Position numbers and translations under genes: made by a program. Shown piece after piece: positions 8,114 through 18,180 of a stretch of DNA of 64,000 nucleotides (position 1 is the stretch's first letter; each line of letters begins with the position of its first letter). Origin of the DNA: an uncultured Eubacterium sp. (lineage in GTDB: Bacteria; Bacillota; Clostridia; Lachnospirales; Lachnospiraceae); the NCBI GenBank assembly GCA_945946665.1, contig CAMEWO010000003.1, forward strand, positions 62,001 through 126,000. Reading direction: 5' to 3'. Under the pieces are notes generated by a model that was given only the letters and a program-made list of their open reading frames with translations, was not told the DNA's origin and did no database searches.

Positions 8114-9310
8114 ATGTTAGTTGATAAGGCTAAGGATAACCTTGTTAATGGTGTTCTCCCATTCTGGATGAACCTTATGGATAAGGAATACGGCGGCTTC
8201 TATGGAGCAGTGGATTATGATCTTAAGGTTGATAAGAAGGGTGAAAAGGGGACTATTCTGGTTAGCAGAATAATGTGGCTGTTTTCCAGAGCACATATTC
8301 AGCTTGGCGATATACAATATCTTGAAACAGCACGGCATGCCTATGAGTATTTCCATCGGAACTGTTATGATAAGGAATATGGTGGACTGTACTGGTCTAC
8401 TAATTATGATGGAACACCATGTGATGTGGTTAAACATACGTATACCATGTCTTATGGCATATATGGTCTTGTGGCATACTATGAGGCAAGTGGTAATCAT
8501 GATATTCTTGATGAAGCATATGAACTGTACCATTTTATTGAGGAAAGGTGTACAGATTCAGACGGATATCTGGAAGAATTTGACAGGTTCTTTAATGTGA
8601 AGGACAATGAAAAGGTATCAGATGCTCTTGCTCCAAGAGGATTCTATGCTGACAGGACGATGAATACGCTTCTTCACCTGCTTGAGGCATACACAGAACT
8701 GTTCAGGGTTGATAATGACCCAGCCGTGAAGAACAGTGTGATTAAGCTTCTGGATTTATTTGTTAATAAAGTGTACTGCCCTGATAAGAGAAGACTGGAG
8801 GTGTTCTTTGATAAGGAATATAACAGTCTTGTGGATACACAGTCCTATGGACATGATATTGAGAGTGCATGGTTAATTGATTATGCGGTAGCTGTTCTTA
8901 AGAGTAAAGGGGCGGATGGAGATAAATCTGTCTCTGAACTTTTTGAACAAATCGGACATATGAACGATGATTTAAGAGACAGCGTATATAACAGGGCATT
9001 GAAAGACAATCGTATGACTCAAGATAATGTAGAGGGTGTGGATAATAACACAAGAGTATGGTGGGTTCACGCAGAGGCAGTTAATGGTTTCTCTAAAGGA
9101 TTTACAGAACAGCCGGATCATCCTGAATACATGGATGCAGCCATGGGTATATTGGATTATATCGAGAAGCATTTTATTGATTCCAGAAGTGGAGAGTGGT
9201 ATAACGAATTGGATGGGAAGAGTGATTTGCCTAAGCATAAAGAACTGGCTGGTCCATGGAAGTGTCCATATCACAATGGAAGAATGTGGCTTGAACTTAT
9301 GAATCTGTAG
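8114..9310 (+). CDS. Cellobiose 2-epimerase (AGE family)
   Basis: Interconverts cellobiose and glucosyl-mannose at the reducing end. The 398-residue protein has the alpha/alpha barrel motifs of the N-acylglucosamine 2-epimerase fold: GHDIESAWL (catalytic His), WWVHAEAVNGF (second His) and WKCPYHNGRMWLE near the C-terminus, which match cellobiose 2-epimerases more than GlcNAc epimerases. No signal peptide. It is monocistronic, behind its own promoter and LacI-type operator, and converges with the GH1/GH94 operon, so it probably belongs to the same cellobiose regulon. No GH130 phosphorylase that would use Glc-Man is present in the window. Exact substrate remains inferred. Confidence 0.85.
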   Translation: MLVDKAKDNLVNGVLPFWMNLMDKEYGGFYGAVDYDLKVDKKGEKGTILVSRIMWLFSRAHIQLGDIQYLETARHAYEYFHRNCYDKEYGGLYWSTNYDGTPCDVVKHTYTMSYGIYGLVAYYEASGNHDILDEAYELYHFIEERCTDSDGYLEEFDRFFNVKDNEKVSDALAPRGFYADRTMNTLLHLLEAYTELFRVDNDPAVKNSVIKLLDLFVNKVYCPDKRRLEVFFDKEYNSLVDTQSYGHDIESAWLIDYAVAVLKSKGADGDKSVSELFEQIGHMNDDLRDSVYNRALKDNRMTQDNVEGVDNNTRVWWVHAEAVNGFSKGFTEQPDHPEYMDAAMGILDYIEKHFIDSRSGEWYNELDGKSDLPKHKELAGPWKCPYHNGRMWLELMNL

Positions 9311-9363
9311 TTGGCAGCAGATGTTGTGTATTATAAGAACGGAAAGATACAAGGGTACACAAA

Positions 9364-9408
9364 TCAGAGCTCTTATCATGCTTGCATGATAAGAGCTCTG
9401 ACCTTTTT
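9364..9408. terminator. Terminator between convergent epimerase and beta-glucosidase genes
   Basis: A perfect 18-bp stem TCAGAGCTCTTATCATGC / GCATGATAAGAGCTCTGA with a 2-nt loop is followed by CCTTTTT on the plus strand. It can end the epimerase transcript. The minus-strand tail (TTTGTG) is weaker but may also work for the opposing operon. Confidence 0.82.
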
Positions 9409-9471
9409 ACCTTTGTATTATCTTCTCTGGAAAAACACAACCATAGTATGCAACTGTGGTATGAAATTATG

Positions 9472-10836
9472 TCAGCTTTCTATAAGGCTTTTAAACCAGT
9501 AAGCAGAATCCTTTGGTATTCTTTCCTGGGTTTCAAAATCAACGTATACAAGCCCGAATCGTGGGTCGAATCCACTGTGCCATTCAAAGTTGTCCATGAA
9601 AGACCAGTGGAAATATCCTAGAATAGGAACACCGCTTTTATATGCTTTTTCAAGATTGTTAATATATCTTGCGAGGAAGTCAATTCTTCCCGGGTCATGA
9701 ATCTTTCCGTCCAGGCTTACAACATCATTACATGCAAGACCGTTCTCAGTGATAATGATTGGAAGGTTGTACCTCTCATATAAGAATCTTATACCATAAT
9801 CCATAACTTCCGGTGTTACAGGCCAGCCAAGAGATGTTCTTGGAAATCCTGTTTTTCTTGGAACAACACCATCTTTGGAAACCTGGTGACCATTATACAC
9901 GTTAACTCCAAGAAAATCTACAGGCTGACATATAATGTTAATGTCCGATTCTTTAACAAAATCAAGCTCCTCATAGGAAGAGAATGGCTGTAATTCAGGT
10001 GCACTCTTGAAATAACCGGATTTGATGTCAGGATATCTGCCAAGACACGCCATGTCGCAGAAAATATGGTGGCTGAAAGTCCAGTTTTTTCCTTCGGCCA
10101 TAAATGTAGCATTTTTTGCTGCATCTATATCTTCTTTTGACTCTGTCTTGGGGTAGCACAGGTTTCCTGTACTTGAAAATCCTGTAATTACATCTGCTGA
10201 TACACTTCTGATGCGTTCTACGGCAAGGCCGTGAGCCAGGGCCAGATTGTGAATAACATTCAACACATCCTTGGCGTTAAGCTTATGTCCTGGTGCATGT
10301 AATCCAAGCCAGTATCCAAGACCGGAAATTATCTGTGGTTCGTTAATTGTTGCAATGCATTTTACTTTGCCTGAGAAATGCCTGCATATGAATTCTGCAT
10401 AATCTGCAAAGTGATAGGCAGTTTCTCTGTTAAGCCAGCCGCCTTTCTGCTCCAGTGCATCGGGAAGATCCCAGTGATAGAGAGTAATGTAAGGCTCAAT
10501 GCCATATTCTGTACAGCAATCTACAATATTATTGTAGAACTCCAGACCTTTTTCGTTGTAGGAATGGGTGCTGTCGCATATTCCCTCTGGAAATATTCTT
10601 GGCCATGATATGGAAAACCGGTAAGCCTTGATTCCTAGCTCATGCATCAGTTTAATGTCATCTCTGAAACGGTGATAGTGGTCACAGGCTGTGTTACCAT
10701 TTTCGTTGTTAGCTGTATTGCCAGGAACGTTGGAAAAGGTGTCCCATATTGACAATCCTTTTCCATCTTCCTTATATGCTCCTTCTATCTGATATGCACT
10801 GGTGGCTGTACCCCATATGAAATTTTTATCAAACAT
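9472..10836 (-). CDS. GH1 beta-glucosidase / 6-phospho-beta-glucosidase-type glycosidase
   Basis: Hydrolyses beta-glucosides such as cello-oligosaccharides. The full-length 454-residue GH1 barrel begins FIWGTATSAYQIEGA, carries the acid/base glutamate in TINEPQ and the nucleophile in ITENGL, and ends with GYFHWSFMDNFEW and FGLVYVD. No signal peptide, so it acts in the cytosol. A ribosome site AGGTG precedes the ATG. It lies 20 nt downstream of the GH94 gene, so they form an operon. The cluster imports sugar by ABC permeases rather than PTS, which favours unphosphorylated beta-glucosides as substrate (inference). Confidence 0.92.
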   Translation of the reverse strand: MFDKNFIWGTATSAYQIEGAYKEDGKGLSIWDTFSNVPGNTANNENGNTACDHYHRFRDDIKLMHELGIKAYRFSISWPRIFPEGICDSTHSYNEKGLEFYNNIVDCCTEYGIEPYITLYHWDLPDALEQKGGWLNRETAYHFADYAEFICRHFSGKVKCIATINEPQIISGLGYWLGLHAPGHKLNAKDVLNVIHNLALAHGLAVERIRSVSADVITGFSSTGNLCYPKTESKEDIDAAKNATFMAEGKNWTFSHHIFCDMACLGRYPDIKSGYFKSAPELQPFSSYEELDFVKESDINIICQPVDFLGVNVYNGHQVSKDGVVPRKTGFPRTSLGWPVTPEVMDYGIRFLYERYNLPIIITENGLACNDVVSLDGKIHDPGRIDFLARYINNLEKAYKSGVPILGYFHWSFMDNFEWHSGFDPRFGLVYVDFETQERIPKDSAYWFKSLIES

Positions 10837-10856
10837 TATTTCACCTGCCTTGATAA

Positions 10857-13313
10857 TTATATTTTCGCAACTACATTTACTTCTTTAATATTCTCATCGT
10901 AAGGAATGATATTGCCTTCAATGACATTGCCATTAACAAGCAGTGATGACACACGTCTGTGACTGCCAGAATTTTCAATGGTAATGTTATATGTGGCACC
11001 CCGGAACTTTCTTACGATATTTACTTTATCCATATCGTCAGAGAGACATGGGTCAACTACCAGACCATCAAAGTCAGCACGTACACCTAAAATGTACTGT
11101 GAAATACTTGTGAATGTCCAGGCAGCCGTTCCTGTAAGCCAGCTGTTCTTGGCCTCTCCATGGCGGACTGCATCTTTACCGGCAATCATCTGGGAATATA
11201 CGTATGGTTCAGTTCTGTGGATTTCACTTATTTCCTCAAGGTATGCAGGACAAATCTTCTTGTATGTGGACATTGCCCTGTTGCCATCTCCAACAACTGT
11301 TTCTGCTATAGAAATCCATGGGTTGTTGTGACAGAATATACCGGCATTCTCCTTGTATCCTGGTGGATATGATGAAACCTCGCCAAGCTCAAGATGATAT
11401 GACTTATATGCAGGCTGGAGAATCATAATACCATACTTGGTATCAAGAATCTTCTCCACAGAATCCATTGCTTTCTGTGCAAGACCTTCTTTAACGCCAA
11501 TTCCTGCCATAACACAGAATCCCTGTGGTTCAATATAAATCTGTCCTTCGTCACATTCCTTAGAACCAACTTTGTTGCTGTTAGAATCATATGCTCTTAA
11601 GAACCATTCTCCATCCCAGCCTGAATCAAGAACTGCCTGATACATCTGGTCTACAAGGTCATTAACCTGTTTTTCTTCCTCGGTAAGACCAAGAATATGG
11701 CAGATCTGTGCATATTCCTTACCATATTTGACATACATTCCTGCAATAAATACTGACTCAGCAACAGGGCCTTCAGATGGACCCGTTGTCTGGAAAGATT
11801 CACCGGGAACAGATGAGAAACAGTTAAGGTTGAGACAGTCATTCCAGTCAGCTCTTCCAATAAGCGGAAGTTTGTGAGGACCCAGATGGGTGGTTGTATA
11901 ATTAAATGAACGCCTTAAATGTTCCATAAGCGGTTTTGCTTTTGAGGTGTCACAGTCAAAGGCAACCTGCTCATCAAGAATGCTGTAGTCATTAGTTTCT
12001 TTGAGATAAGCTGCTGTTCCGGCGATGAGCCACAGAGGATCATCGTTAAAGCCTGAACCAATATCAGAATTACCCTGTTTGGTAAGAGGCTGGTACTGGT
12101 GGTAAGCACTTCCGTCTTCAAACTGTGTTGCTGCAATATCAAGAATTCTCTGTCTTGCAGAATCTGGAATAAGATGAACAAAACCAAGAAGATCTTGACA
12201 TGAATCTCTGAATCCCATTCCACGGCCTGTTCCTGATTCATAGTAGGAAGCAGAACGTGACATGTTAAATGTAACCATACACTGGTACTGGTTCCATATA
12301 TTGACCATACGGTTAAGCTTCTCATCCTTGGAATCAACTGTGTAAGAAGAGAGAAGATTGTTCCAGTAGTCCTTAAGCTTAGCAAGTGCAACATCGAATT
12401 TAGCTTCTGTATCATAACGTGATATAAGTGCTAAAGCTGGATTCTTATTAATGATTCCGAAGGATTCCCATTTGTCTTCGTATGAATTTTCAATATAAGC
12501 AATAGTATAGATTAATGATTTTTCTTCGCCAGGTTTAAGTGTTATATCCACCTTAAATGACCCGATTGGAGACCATCCGCTGGCTACAGAATTGTATGCT
12601 GTACCTTCCTTAACTGCCTTAGGCATAGCAGGGCTTCCGTAGGTGCCAATAAAGCTTTCTCTGCTTGAATCAAAACCGGAAACAGTACTGTTTACTGAAT
12701 GGACAGCGTAATGATTACGGCGTTCACGGTATTCGGTTTTATGGTAGATTGCTGAGTAAGAAGAATCATCAGTTGACTTGTTAACTGCGATTTCAACTTC
12801 GCCGGTGCTGAAATTTCTCTGGAAATTATTGCAGTCATCTACTGCGTTCCAGAGGCAGAATTCAATATACGAGTACACTGAAATAGTTTTCTCTGTATCA
12901 CCTGTGTTTCTGACAGTAAGCTTGTTAAGTTCACAGTTGTCACCAATTGGAACAAGATATGTCGATGTAGCTTCAATGTCATTTTTAGAAGAAGATATGA
13001 CTGTGTATCCAAGACCATGTCTGCAGGTGTAGTTGTCTACAGGTGTCTGGGTTGGCTGCCATCCTGGATTCCATACAGTGTCGTTGTCTTTAATATAGAT
13101 ATAATGTCCATTATTATCTAATGGTGAGTTGTTGTAACGGTATCTTGTTAATCTTAAAAGCTTTGCATCCTTATAAAAACAGTAACCGCCACCAGTATTG
13201 CTCTTAAGGCTGAAGAAATTCTCACATCCAAGATAGTTAATCCATGGAAGAGGAGTTTCAGGGGTTGTGATGACATACTCTTTAGCAGCATCATCGAAAT
13301 GACCAAAATTCAT
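10857..13313 (-). CDS. GH94 cellobiose phosphorylase
   Basis: Phosphorolyses cellobiose to glucose 1-phosphate and glucose, saving ATP. The 818-residue protein starts [18 protein letters not shown] and continues [14 protein letters not shown] and YRYNN, matching cellobiose phosphorylases in length and N-terminal pattern. The catalytic acid lies in [10 protein letters not shown], and [18 protein letters not shown] forms part of the phosphate/sugar site. Cytosolic. GGAGGG is 6 nt before the ATG. It is first in the operon with the GH1 gene, behind a LacI-type operator at 13409-13424, and divergent from the LacI regulator. Confidence 0.93.
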   Translation of the reverse strand: MNFGHFDDAAKEYVITTPETPLPWINYLGCENFFSLKSNTGGGYCFYKDAKLLRLTRYRYNNSPLDNNGHYIYIKDNDTVWNPGWQPTQTPVDNYTCRHGLGYTVISSSKNDIEATSTYLVPIGDNCELNKLTVRNTGDTEKTISVYSYIEFCLWNAVDDCNNFQRNFSTGEVEIAVNKSTDDSSYSAIYHKTEYRERRNHYAVHSVNSTVSGFDSSRESFIGTYGSPAMPKAVKEGTAYNSVASGWSPIGSFKVDITLKPGEEKSLIYTIAYIENSYEDKWESFGIINKNPALALISRYDTEAKFDVALAKLKDYWNNLLSSYTVDSKDEKLNRMVNIWNQYQCMVTFNMSRSASYYESGTGRGMGFRDSCQDLLGFVHLIPDSARQRILDIAATQFEDGSAYHQYQPLTKQGNSDIGSGFNDDPLWLIAGTAAYLKETNDYSILDEQVAFDCDTSKAKPLMEHLRRSFNYTTTHLGPHKLPLIGRADWNDCLNLNCFSSVPGESFQTTGPSEGPVAESVFIAGMYVKYGKEYAQICHILGLTEEEKQVNDLVDQMYQAVLDSGWDGEWFLRAYDSNSNKVGSKECDEGQIYIEPQGFCVMAGIGVKEGLAQKAMDSVEKILDTKYGIMILQPAYKSYHLELGEVSSYPPGYKENAGIFCHNNPWISIAETVVGDGNRAMSTYKKICPAYLEEISEIHRTEPYVYSQMIAGKDAVRHGEAKNSWLTGTAAWTFTSISQYILGVRADFDGLVVDPCLSDDMDKVNIVRKFRGATYNITIENSGSHRRVSSLLVNGNVIEGNIIPYDENIKEVNVVAKI

Positions 13314-13408
13314 ATTATCCCTCCAACTTACATATTATTATTTAATATAGACGACTTATAATTGACCAGACACATTATAATATACCAATAAGACATCTGA
13401 TTAATTCA

Positions 13409-13424
13409 CAGAAAACGATTAAGT
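13409..13424 (-). promoter_or_regulatory. LacI-family operator, copy 2
   Basis: CAGAAAACGATTAAGT matches copies 1 and 3 at 14 of 16 positions (the first two bases differ). It lies about 95 nt upstream of the cellobiose phosphorylase start, in a 328-nt AT-rich divergent intergenic region. No clear minus-strand promoter could be fixed. Confidence 0.65.
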
Positions 13425-13570
13425 ATATAAATGCTAATGACTATATATAGAATAGTATATTTTAAGGATAAAATTAAATCAATGAAATGTTTAATGAAAA
13501 ACATATTTTAGTAAAAATGCACAAAAGAAAAAGAAAAATATAGTTAAAATGGGTAAAATTATAAAATGAC

Positions 13571-13599
13571 TTGCATTTTTACAAATGATGATGTATATT
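13571..13599 (+). promoter_or_regulatory. Promoter of the LacI regulator gene
   Basis: TTGCAT (13571-13576), a 17-nt spacer and TATATT (13594-13599). Operator copy 3 begins 7 nt downstream. Confidence 0.65.
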
Positions 13600-13605
13600 A
13601 AAGCT

Positions 13606-13621
13606 ACGAAAACGATTAAGT
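13606..13621 (+). promoter_or_regulatory. LacI-family operator, copy 3
   Basis: ACGAAAACGATTAAGT is the exact reverse complement of operator copy 1. It sits between the promoter and the LacI start codon and implies autoregulation. Confidence 0.7.
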
Positions 13622-13641
13622 GAAGCGAAAGGGATGATGCC

Positions 13642-14637
13642 ATGGTTTCTATGAAAGACGTTGCTGCAAAATGTGGAGTGTCAGTTGCCACTGTCAGCAA
13701 GGCTCTTAATGGCCATAGTGATATCAGTGAGGAGACAAGGGAACGAGTCAGAAGGGTAGCTGATGAACTGGGATATCACCCTAATTCGATTGCCAGAGCA
13801 TTAAAGACCAACAGATCTTATAACATTGGCGTGTTAATGAATGATGGTTTTGCCCATGAATACTACGCAGAGGTTCTTGAGAGCTTCAAGAATGAGGCAG
13901 AATCGAAAGGATATGACATAACATTTATTAATAGACATAATAAAAAGATGTCAATTCTGGAGTACTGCATCTACAGAAGATTCGACGGAGTGCTTTTGGC
14001 GTGTGGAGAGAATTTCAATGATCCAGAAATTTTCGAATTGGTTAACGGTAAGATACCGGTTGTGACCATTGATTTCATTTTTAATGGAAGAACAGCGGTC
14101 AAATCTAATAATGTGAGGGGGATGAGTGAGTTAGTAAGATATGCTTACAGCAAGGGACACAGAAGGATAGCCTACATATATGGTAATCCTGATTCAGAAG
14201 TTACCAGGGAGAGGCTTGCTTCCTTCTATAAGACAATGGAGGATTGCGGACTGGATGTTCCTTCGGAATATGTTAAACCGTCTGTTTATCTTGATTCAGA
14301 AAGGGCGGAGAAACTTACATATGAATTGCTTAAGATAAAAGTTCCACCAACGTGTATTTTATATCCAGATGATTTGTCTGTGGTGGGCGGAAGGAATGCA
14401 GTTAAGTCTTTAAAGTTAAAGACGCCAAAGGATGTCTCTGTGGCGGGGTATGATGGAACTAAATTTTCCCAGATGCTCAGTCCTAAGATTACAACCGTAA
14501 GGCAGAATACCAATGAAGTTGGAAAGCGTGCTGCGGATGAACTTATTAATGCTATTGAGAAACCGAAGACAGCAATTGTTAAGACGATAGTTGTTGACGG
14601 CGAATTGATTGAGGGAGAGACAATCAGGAAACTGTAA
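13642..14637 (+). CDS. LacI-family transcriptional regulator of cellobiose use
   Basis: The 331-residue regulator has an N-terminal LacI helix-turn-helix (MKDVAAKCGVSVATVSKALNG) and hinge helix (NSIARALKT), then a periplasmic-binding-type effector domain ending SVAGYDGTKFSQMLSPKITTV. ATG 13642 has AAAGGGA about 7 nt upstream. It lies between the GH94/GH1 operon (divergent) and the sugar ABC genes (same strand), with matching operators at three nearby promoters. The effector is probably cellobiose or a derivative, by inference. Confidence 0.9.
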   Translation: MVSMKDVAAKCGVSVATVSKALNGHSDISEETRERVRRVADELGYHPNSIARALKTNRSYNIGVLMNDGFAHEYYAEVLESFKNEAESKGYDITFINRHNKKMSILEYCIYRRFDGVLLACGENFNDPEIFELVNGKIPVVTIDFIFNGRTAVKSNNVRGMSELVRYAYSKGHRRIAYIYGNPDSEVTRERLASFYKTMEDCGLDVPSEYVKPSVYLDSERAEKLTYELLKIKVPPTCILYPDDLSVVGGRNAVKSLKLKTPKDVSVAGYDGTKFSQMLSPKITTVRQNTNEVGKRAADELINAIEKPKTAIVKTIVVDGELIEGETIRKL

Positions 14638-14697
14638 ATTATTAATTGTGATTATTGTAGTAAATATATAACTACAAAAAAATGGGAGGTATTTTTT

Positions 14698-16053
14698 ATG
14701 AAGAAAAGGTTTTTAAGTCTGTTACTGTGTACAGTAATGACAACATTAGCTCTTACCGGATGTGGCGGTTCTAAGTCGGCAAAGGTTGAGACAGACCCTA
14801 GCAAGCAGGGTAAGGTACTTAATATTTATTGCTGGAATACAGAATTCCAGGATAGATTTGAGTATTTCAAGAAGTCAGGTAAATTACCTTCAGATGTAAA
14901 GGTTAATTTTGTTATTACTCCTAATGAGAATAACGCTTACCAGAATGCTTTGGATGCTGCGTTATTAAAGCAGAATGAAGCAGCTGCTGATGACAAGATT
15001 GATATGTTCCTCATTGAGGCTGACTATGCATTAAAGTATGTTAATTCAGATTACACACTTAATGTAAAGGATATCGGCCTTACAGATAAGGATCTTTCAG
15101 ACATGTATCAGTACACAAAGGATATCGCTTCAACATCTAAGGGCGAGCTTAAGGCAGTTACATGGCAGGCTACTCCAGGACTCTTTGCTTACAGACGTTC
15201 AATCGCTAAGGATGTTCTTGGAACAGATGATCCAGATAAGGTTCAGGAAGCTCTTTCAACATGGGATAAGTTTAACAGCGTTGCTGAGAAGGCAAATGCA
15301 AAGGGTTATAAGATGCTTTCAGGTTATGATGATGCATACAGAGTGTTCTCTAACAATGTAAGCAAACCATGGGTTGACAAGAACAATAAGATTCAGATTG
15401 ATGATAACCTTATGAAGTGGGTTGAGCAGACAAAGACATACACAGAAAAGGGATACAACAACAAGTCTTCATTATGGGATTCAACATGGGCAGCAGACCA
15501 GGGTCCTAAGGGCAAGGTATTCGGCTTCTTCTATTCAACATGGGGTATTAACTTCACACTGTTAGGAAACTCACTTGCTACACCTGTTAAAGAAGGTGGT
15601 AAGGAAGAAGTTGGTAATGGTATCTATGGTGACTACGCAGTATGTGAAGGACCACAGAGCTACTACTGGGGTGGTACATGGCTTTGTGCAGCAGCTGGTA
15701 CAGACAATGCAAATCTTGTAAAAGATATTATGCAGACACTTTGCTGCAACAAGGATACGATGGTTCAGATTACTAAGGATACACAGGATTACACAAACTC
15801 TGTATCAGGTATGGAATCACTTGCTAACAGTGACTTCAAGTCAGCATTCCTCGGTGGACAGAACCACATTAAGTTATTCGCTAAGTCAGCTCCAAAGATC
15901 AGCATGAAGAATATATCTCCATATGATCAGGGTCTTAACGAAGAGTTCCAGAAAGCAATGAAGGACTACTTCGATGGTAAGGTTGATAAAGATAAGGCAT
16001 TGGATAACTTCTACAAAGCAGCAATTGAGAAATATCCTAACCTTAGCAAGTAA
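14698..16053 (+). CDS. Sugar ABC transporter substrate-binding lipoprotein
   Basis: Surface-anchored binding protein that delivers carbohydrate to the two permeases downstream. The 451-residue protein has a signal peptide ending in the lipobox LTGC (cysteine about residue 22), followed by a flexible GGSKSAK linker and a family-1 type solute-binding fold (VLNIYCWNTEFQDRF). GGGAGG precedes the ATG. It sits 60 nt after the LacI gene. The context (GH94, GH1, epimerase) points to cellobiose or cello-oligosaccharides. A hairpin directly after the gene likely keeps it expressed above the permeases. Confidence 0.9.
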   Translation: MKKRFLSLLLCTVMTTLALTGCGGSKSAKVETDPSKQGKVLNIYCWNTEFQDRFEYFKKSGKLPSDVKVNFVITPNENNAYQNALDAALLKQNEAAADDKIDMFLIEADYALKYVNSDYTLNVKDIGLTDKDLSDMYQYTKDIASTSKGELKAVTWQATPGLFAYRRSIAKDVLGTDDPDKVQEALSTWDKFNSVAEKANAKGYKMLSGYDDAYRVFSNNVSKPWVDKNNKIQIDDNLMKWVEQTKTYTEKGYNNKSSLWDSTWAADQGPKGKVFGFFYSTWGINFTLLGNSLATPVKEGGKEEVGNGIYGDYAVCEGPQSYYWGGTWLCAAAGTDNANLVKDIMQTLCCNKDTMVQITKDTQDYTNSVSGMESLANSDFKSAFLGGQNHIKLFAKSAPKISMKNISPYDQGLNEEFQKAMKDYFDGKVDKDKALDNFYKAAIEKYPNLSK

Positions 16054-16076
16054 CGTTAATTAGTTGCTGGAAAAAT

Positions 16077-16113
16077 AAGGGCATAGTCTTTAATATCTGG
16101 CTATGCCCTTTTT
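16077..16113 (+). terminator. Partial terminator between binding protein and permeases
   Basis: A 10-bp stem AAGGGCATAG/CTATGCCCTT with a 14-nt loop is followed by TTTTT. Such intraoperonic hairpins commonly let only part of the transcription continue. Confidence 0.8.
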
Positions 16114-16136
16114 ATTTGGCAGGAATGGAGATATGT

Positions 16137-17087
16137 ATGAAGAAAAATAAGAAAAAATTAGTTAGTTATGCCAAGTGGGGATACATATTTCTCATACCTT
16201 TCTTTGCGGTGTATATAGTATTTTCACTTATACCTCTGATTTCAACATTCTATAATAGCTTTTTTGAAAATTACATGAATGGTTTAATGCAGGTTGGACC
16301 TAATTTTGTAGGATTAGAGAATTATAGAAAAATATTGTTCGAAAGTGAACTTCTGGTATACCTTAAGAATACTGTTATTATATGGCTTATGGGATTTATC
16401 CCTCAGATTTTATTTTCGCTTCTTTTAGCATCATGGTTTACAGATTTAAGACTAAGGTTAAAATGTACCGGTTTCTTTAAAACTGTTATGTACATGCCAA
16501 ACCTGATAATGGCTTCTGCATTCTCAATGCTGTTCTATGCAATATTTGCAGATCAGGGACCGGTTAATTCAATTCTTAACAACCTTGGATTCCCAACATA
16601 CAGATTCCTTGCAGAGGTGGCTGGAGCAAGAGGTCTTATTGCTTTAATGAATTTTCTTATGTGGTTTGGTAATACAACTATTATCCTGATGGCAGCTATC
16701 ATGGGAATAGATCCTTCTTTATTTGAAGCAGCCAGAATTGACGGAGCTAACTCAAGACAAATATTTGCAAAGATTACACTACCTCTGATTAAACCAATTC
16801 TTGCATACACACTTGTTACATCTTTAATAGGTGGTATCCAGATGTTTGATGTTCCTCAGATCCTTACAAATGGTAATGGTAATCCTGACAGAACAAGCAT
16901 GACAGTTATCATGTTCCTTAATAAACATCTTTACAGTAAGAATTATGGTATGGCAGGTGCGTTATCTGTAATTCTGTTTATTATAACAGCAGTGCTTAGT
17001 GTATTTGTATTTAAATATATTATCGGTGATATGGAGAAATCCGGAGTCAAGATGAAGAAGAAAAAGAAGGAGGCGAAGGCAGTATGA
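16137..17087 (+). CDS. Sugar ABC transporter permease (MalF-like)
   Basis: Inner-membrane permease of a carbohydrate importer, 316 residues with about six membrane helices. The EAA loop that contacts the ATPase reads EAARIDGANSRQIFAKITLP. The positively charged start (MKKNKKKL) precedes the first helix. ATG 16137 is preferred over the track start, with AATGGAG 6 nt upstream. It overlaps the second permease by 4 nt (ATGA). No ATPase gene follows, so a shared MsmX-type ATPase encoded elsewhere is likely. Confidence 0.9.
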   Translation: MKKNKKKLVSYAKWGYIFLIPFFAVYIVFSLIPLISTFYNSFFENYMNGLMQVGPNFVGLENYRKILFESELLVYLKNTVIIWLMGFIPQILFSLLLASWFTDLRLRLKCTGFFKTVMYMPNLIMASAFSMLFYAIFADQGPVNSILNNLGFPTYRFLAEVAGARGLIALMNFLMWFGNTTIILMAAIMGIDPSLFEAARIDGANSRQIFAKITLPLIKPILAYTLVTSLIGGIQMFDVPQILTNGNGNPDRTSMTVIMFLNKHLYSKNYGMAGALSVILFIITAVLSVFVFKYIIGDMEKSGVKMKKKKKEAKAV

Positions 17088-17977
17088 GTAAATCAAAAAC
17101 TGGAAATGCAGCAAGTGTTTCAAAGGATGGAACACATGACAAGATAGTTTTGAATACCCAGAGATTTTTCTGCTACCTTGTATTGATTCTGCTTACATTG
17201 CTGTGTTTGTTTTCTTTCTATGTTCTTGTAATTAATACAACAAGATCACATCCGGATATTCAGAAGGGATTCTCATTCCTTCCAGGAAAGTCATTTATTG
17301 CTAATGTAAAGTCTTTACTAGGTAATGAACAGCTTCCTGTTCTTTCCGGTATGATGAACAGCCTTATTGTTTCAACATGTTCAGCTTTGCTGTGTGTATA
17401 TTTTTCAGCTATGACAGCGTATGCAATTCATGCTTATGAATTCAAACTGAGAAAATTTGCTTTCACATTCATTCTTCTTATAATGATGGTTCCAACACAG
17501 GTGTCAGCATTAGGATTTGTTAAGCTGATGGGTGATATGGGATTGATGAATTCATTTATTCCACTTATTTTACCATCAATTGCATCTCCAATTGTATTCT
17601 TCTTTATCAAGCAGTACATGGACAGCGTTTTACCTATGGAACTTATTGAAGCAGCAAGAATAGACGGAGCACATGAATTTAGAATATTTAACCAGATTGT
17701 ACTTCCGCTGATGAAACCAGCATTGGCAGTACAGATGATTTTTACATTCGTTTCATCTTGGAATAATTACTTTGTCCCTCAGTTACTTATTAACAAGGCA
17801 AGTAAAAAAACCCTCCCACTGCTTATTGCCCAGTTAAGAAGTGCAGATTTCTTAAAGTTCGACATGGGACAGGTGTACATGATGATTGCATTTGCAATCC
17901 TTCCAGTTGTAGTTGTTTACATTTGCTTGTCTAAATTCATCGTCAGAGGCGTTACTCTTGGCGGTGTTAAGGGTTAA
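17084..17977 (+). CDS. Sugar ABC transporter permease (MalG-like)
   Basis: Second permease subunit, 297 residues with about six membrane helices. The EAA motif reads EAARIDGAHEFRIFNQIVLP. The C-terminus FIVRGVTLGGVKG is typical of MalG-type permeases. GGAGG in the end of the preceding gene serves as ribosome site. Last gene of the importer operon, closed by a terminator. Confidence 0.91.
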   Translation: MSKSKTGNAASVSKDGTHDKIVLNTQRFFCYLVLILLTLLCLFSFYVLVINTTRSHPDIQKGFSFLPGKSFIANVKSLLGNEQLPVLSGMMNSLIVSTCSALLCVYFSAMTAYAIHAYEFKLRKFAFTFILLIMMVPTQVSALGFVKLMGDMGLMNSFIPLILPSIASPIVFFFIKQYMDSVLPMELIEAARIDGAHEFRIFNQIVLPLMKPALAVQMIFTFVSSWNNYFVPQLLINKASKKTLPLLIAQLRSADFLKFDMGQVYMMIAFAILPVVVVYICLSKFIVRGVTLGGVKG

Positions 17978-17996
17978 AACAATCTTCTGGATGAAG

Positions 17997-18030
17997 GATA
18001 ACCTCAGGCGAAAGCCTGGGGTTATCTTTG
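17997..18030 (+). terminator. Terminator of the sugar ABC operon
   Basis: GATAACCTCAGGC pairs over 13 positions with GCCTGGGGTTATC around a GAAA tetraloop, then TTT. Confidence 0.85.
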
Positions 18031-18180
18031 TTTATACAGATTTATGTTTGCATGAAAGTTTATTTGCGATTAATCTTGTTATTGAAAAAGATTTTTTAAA
18101 TGTGTAAGATATCTAAAAATGTATTAAAGTGTATTTCAGGATTGGATTGTCTATACGACTTTAAGGAATGGAGAGAGAAA

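Noticed and set aside
9311-9621. ORFs overlapping the epimerase terminator and GH1 end
   Set aside because: They are read through the terminator stem or antisense to the GH1 gene and have no ribosome site or family.
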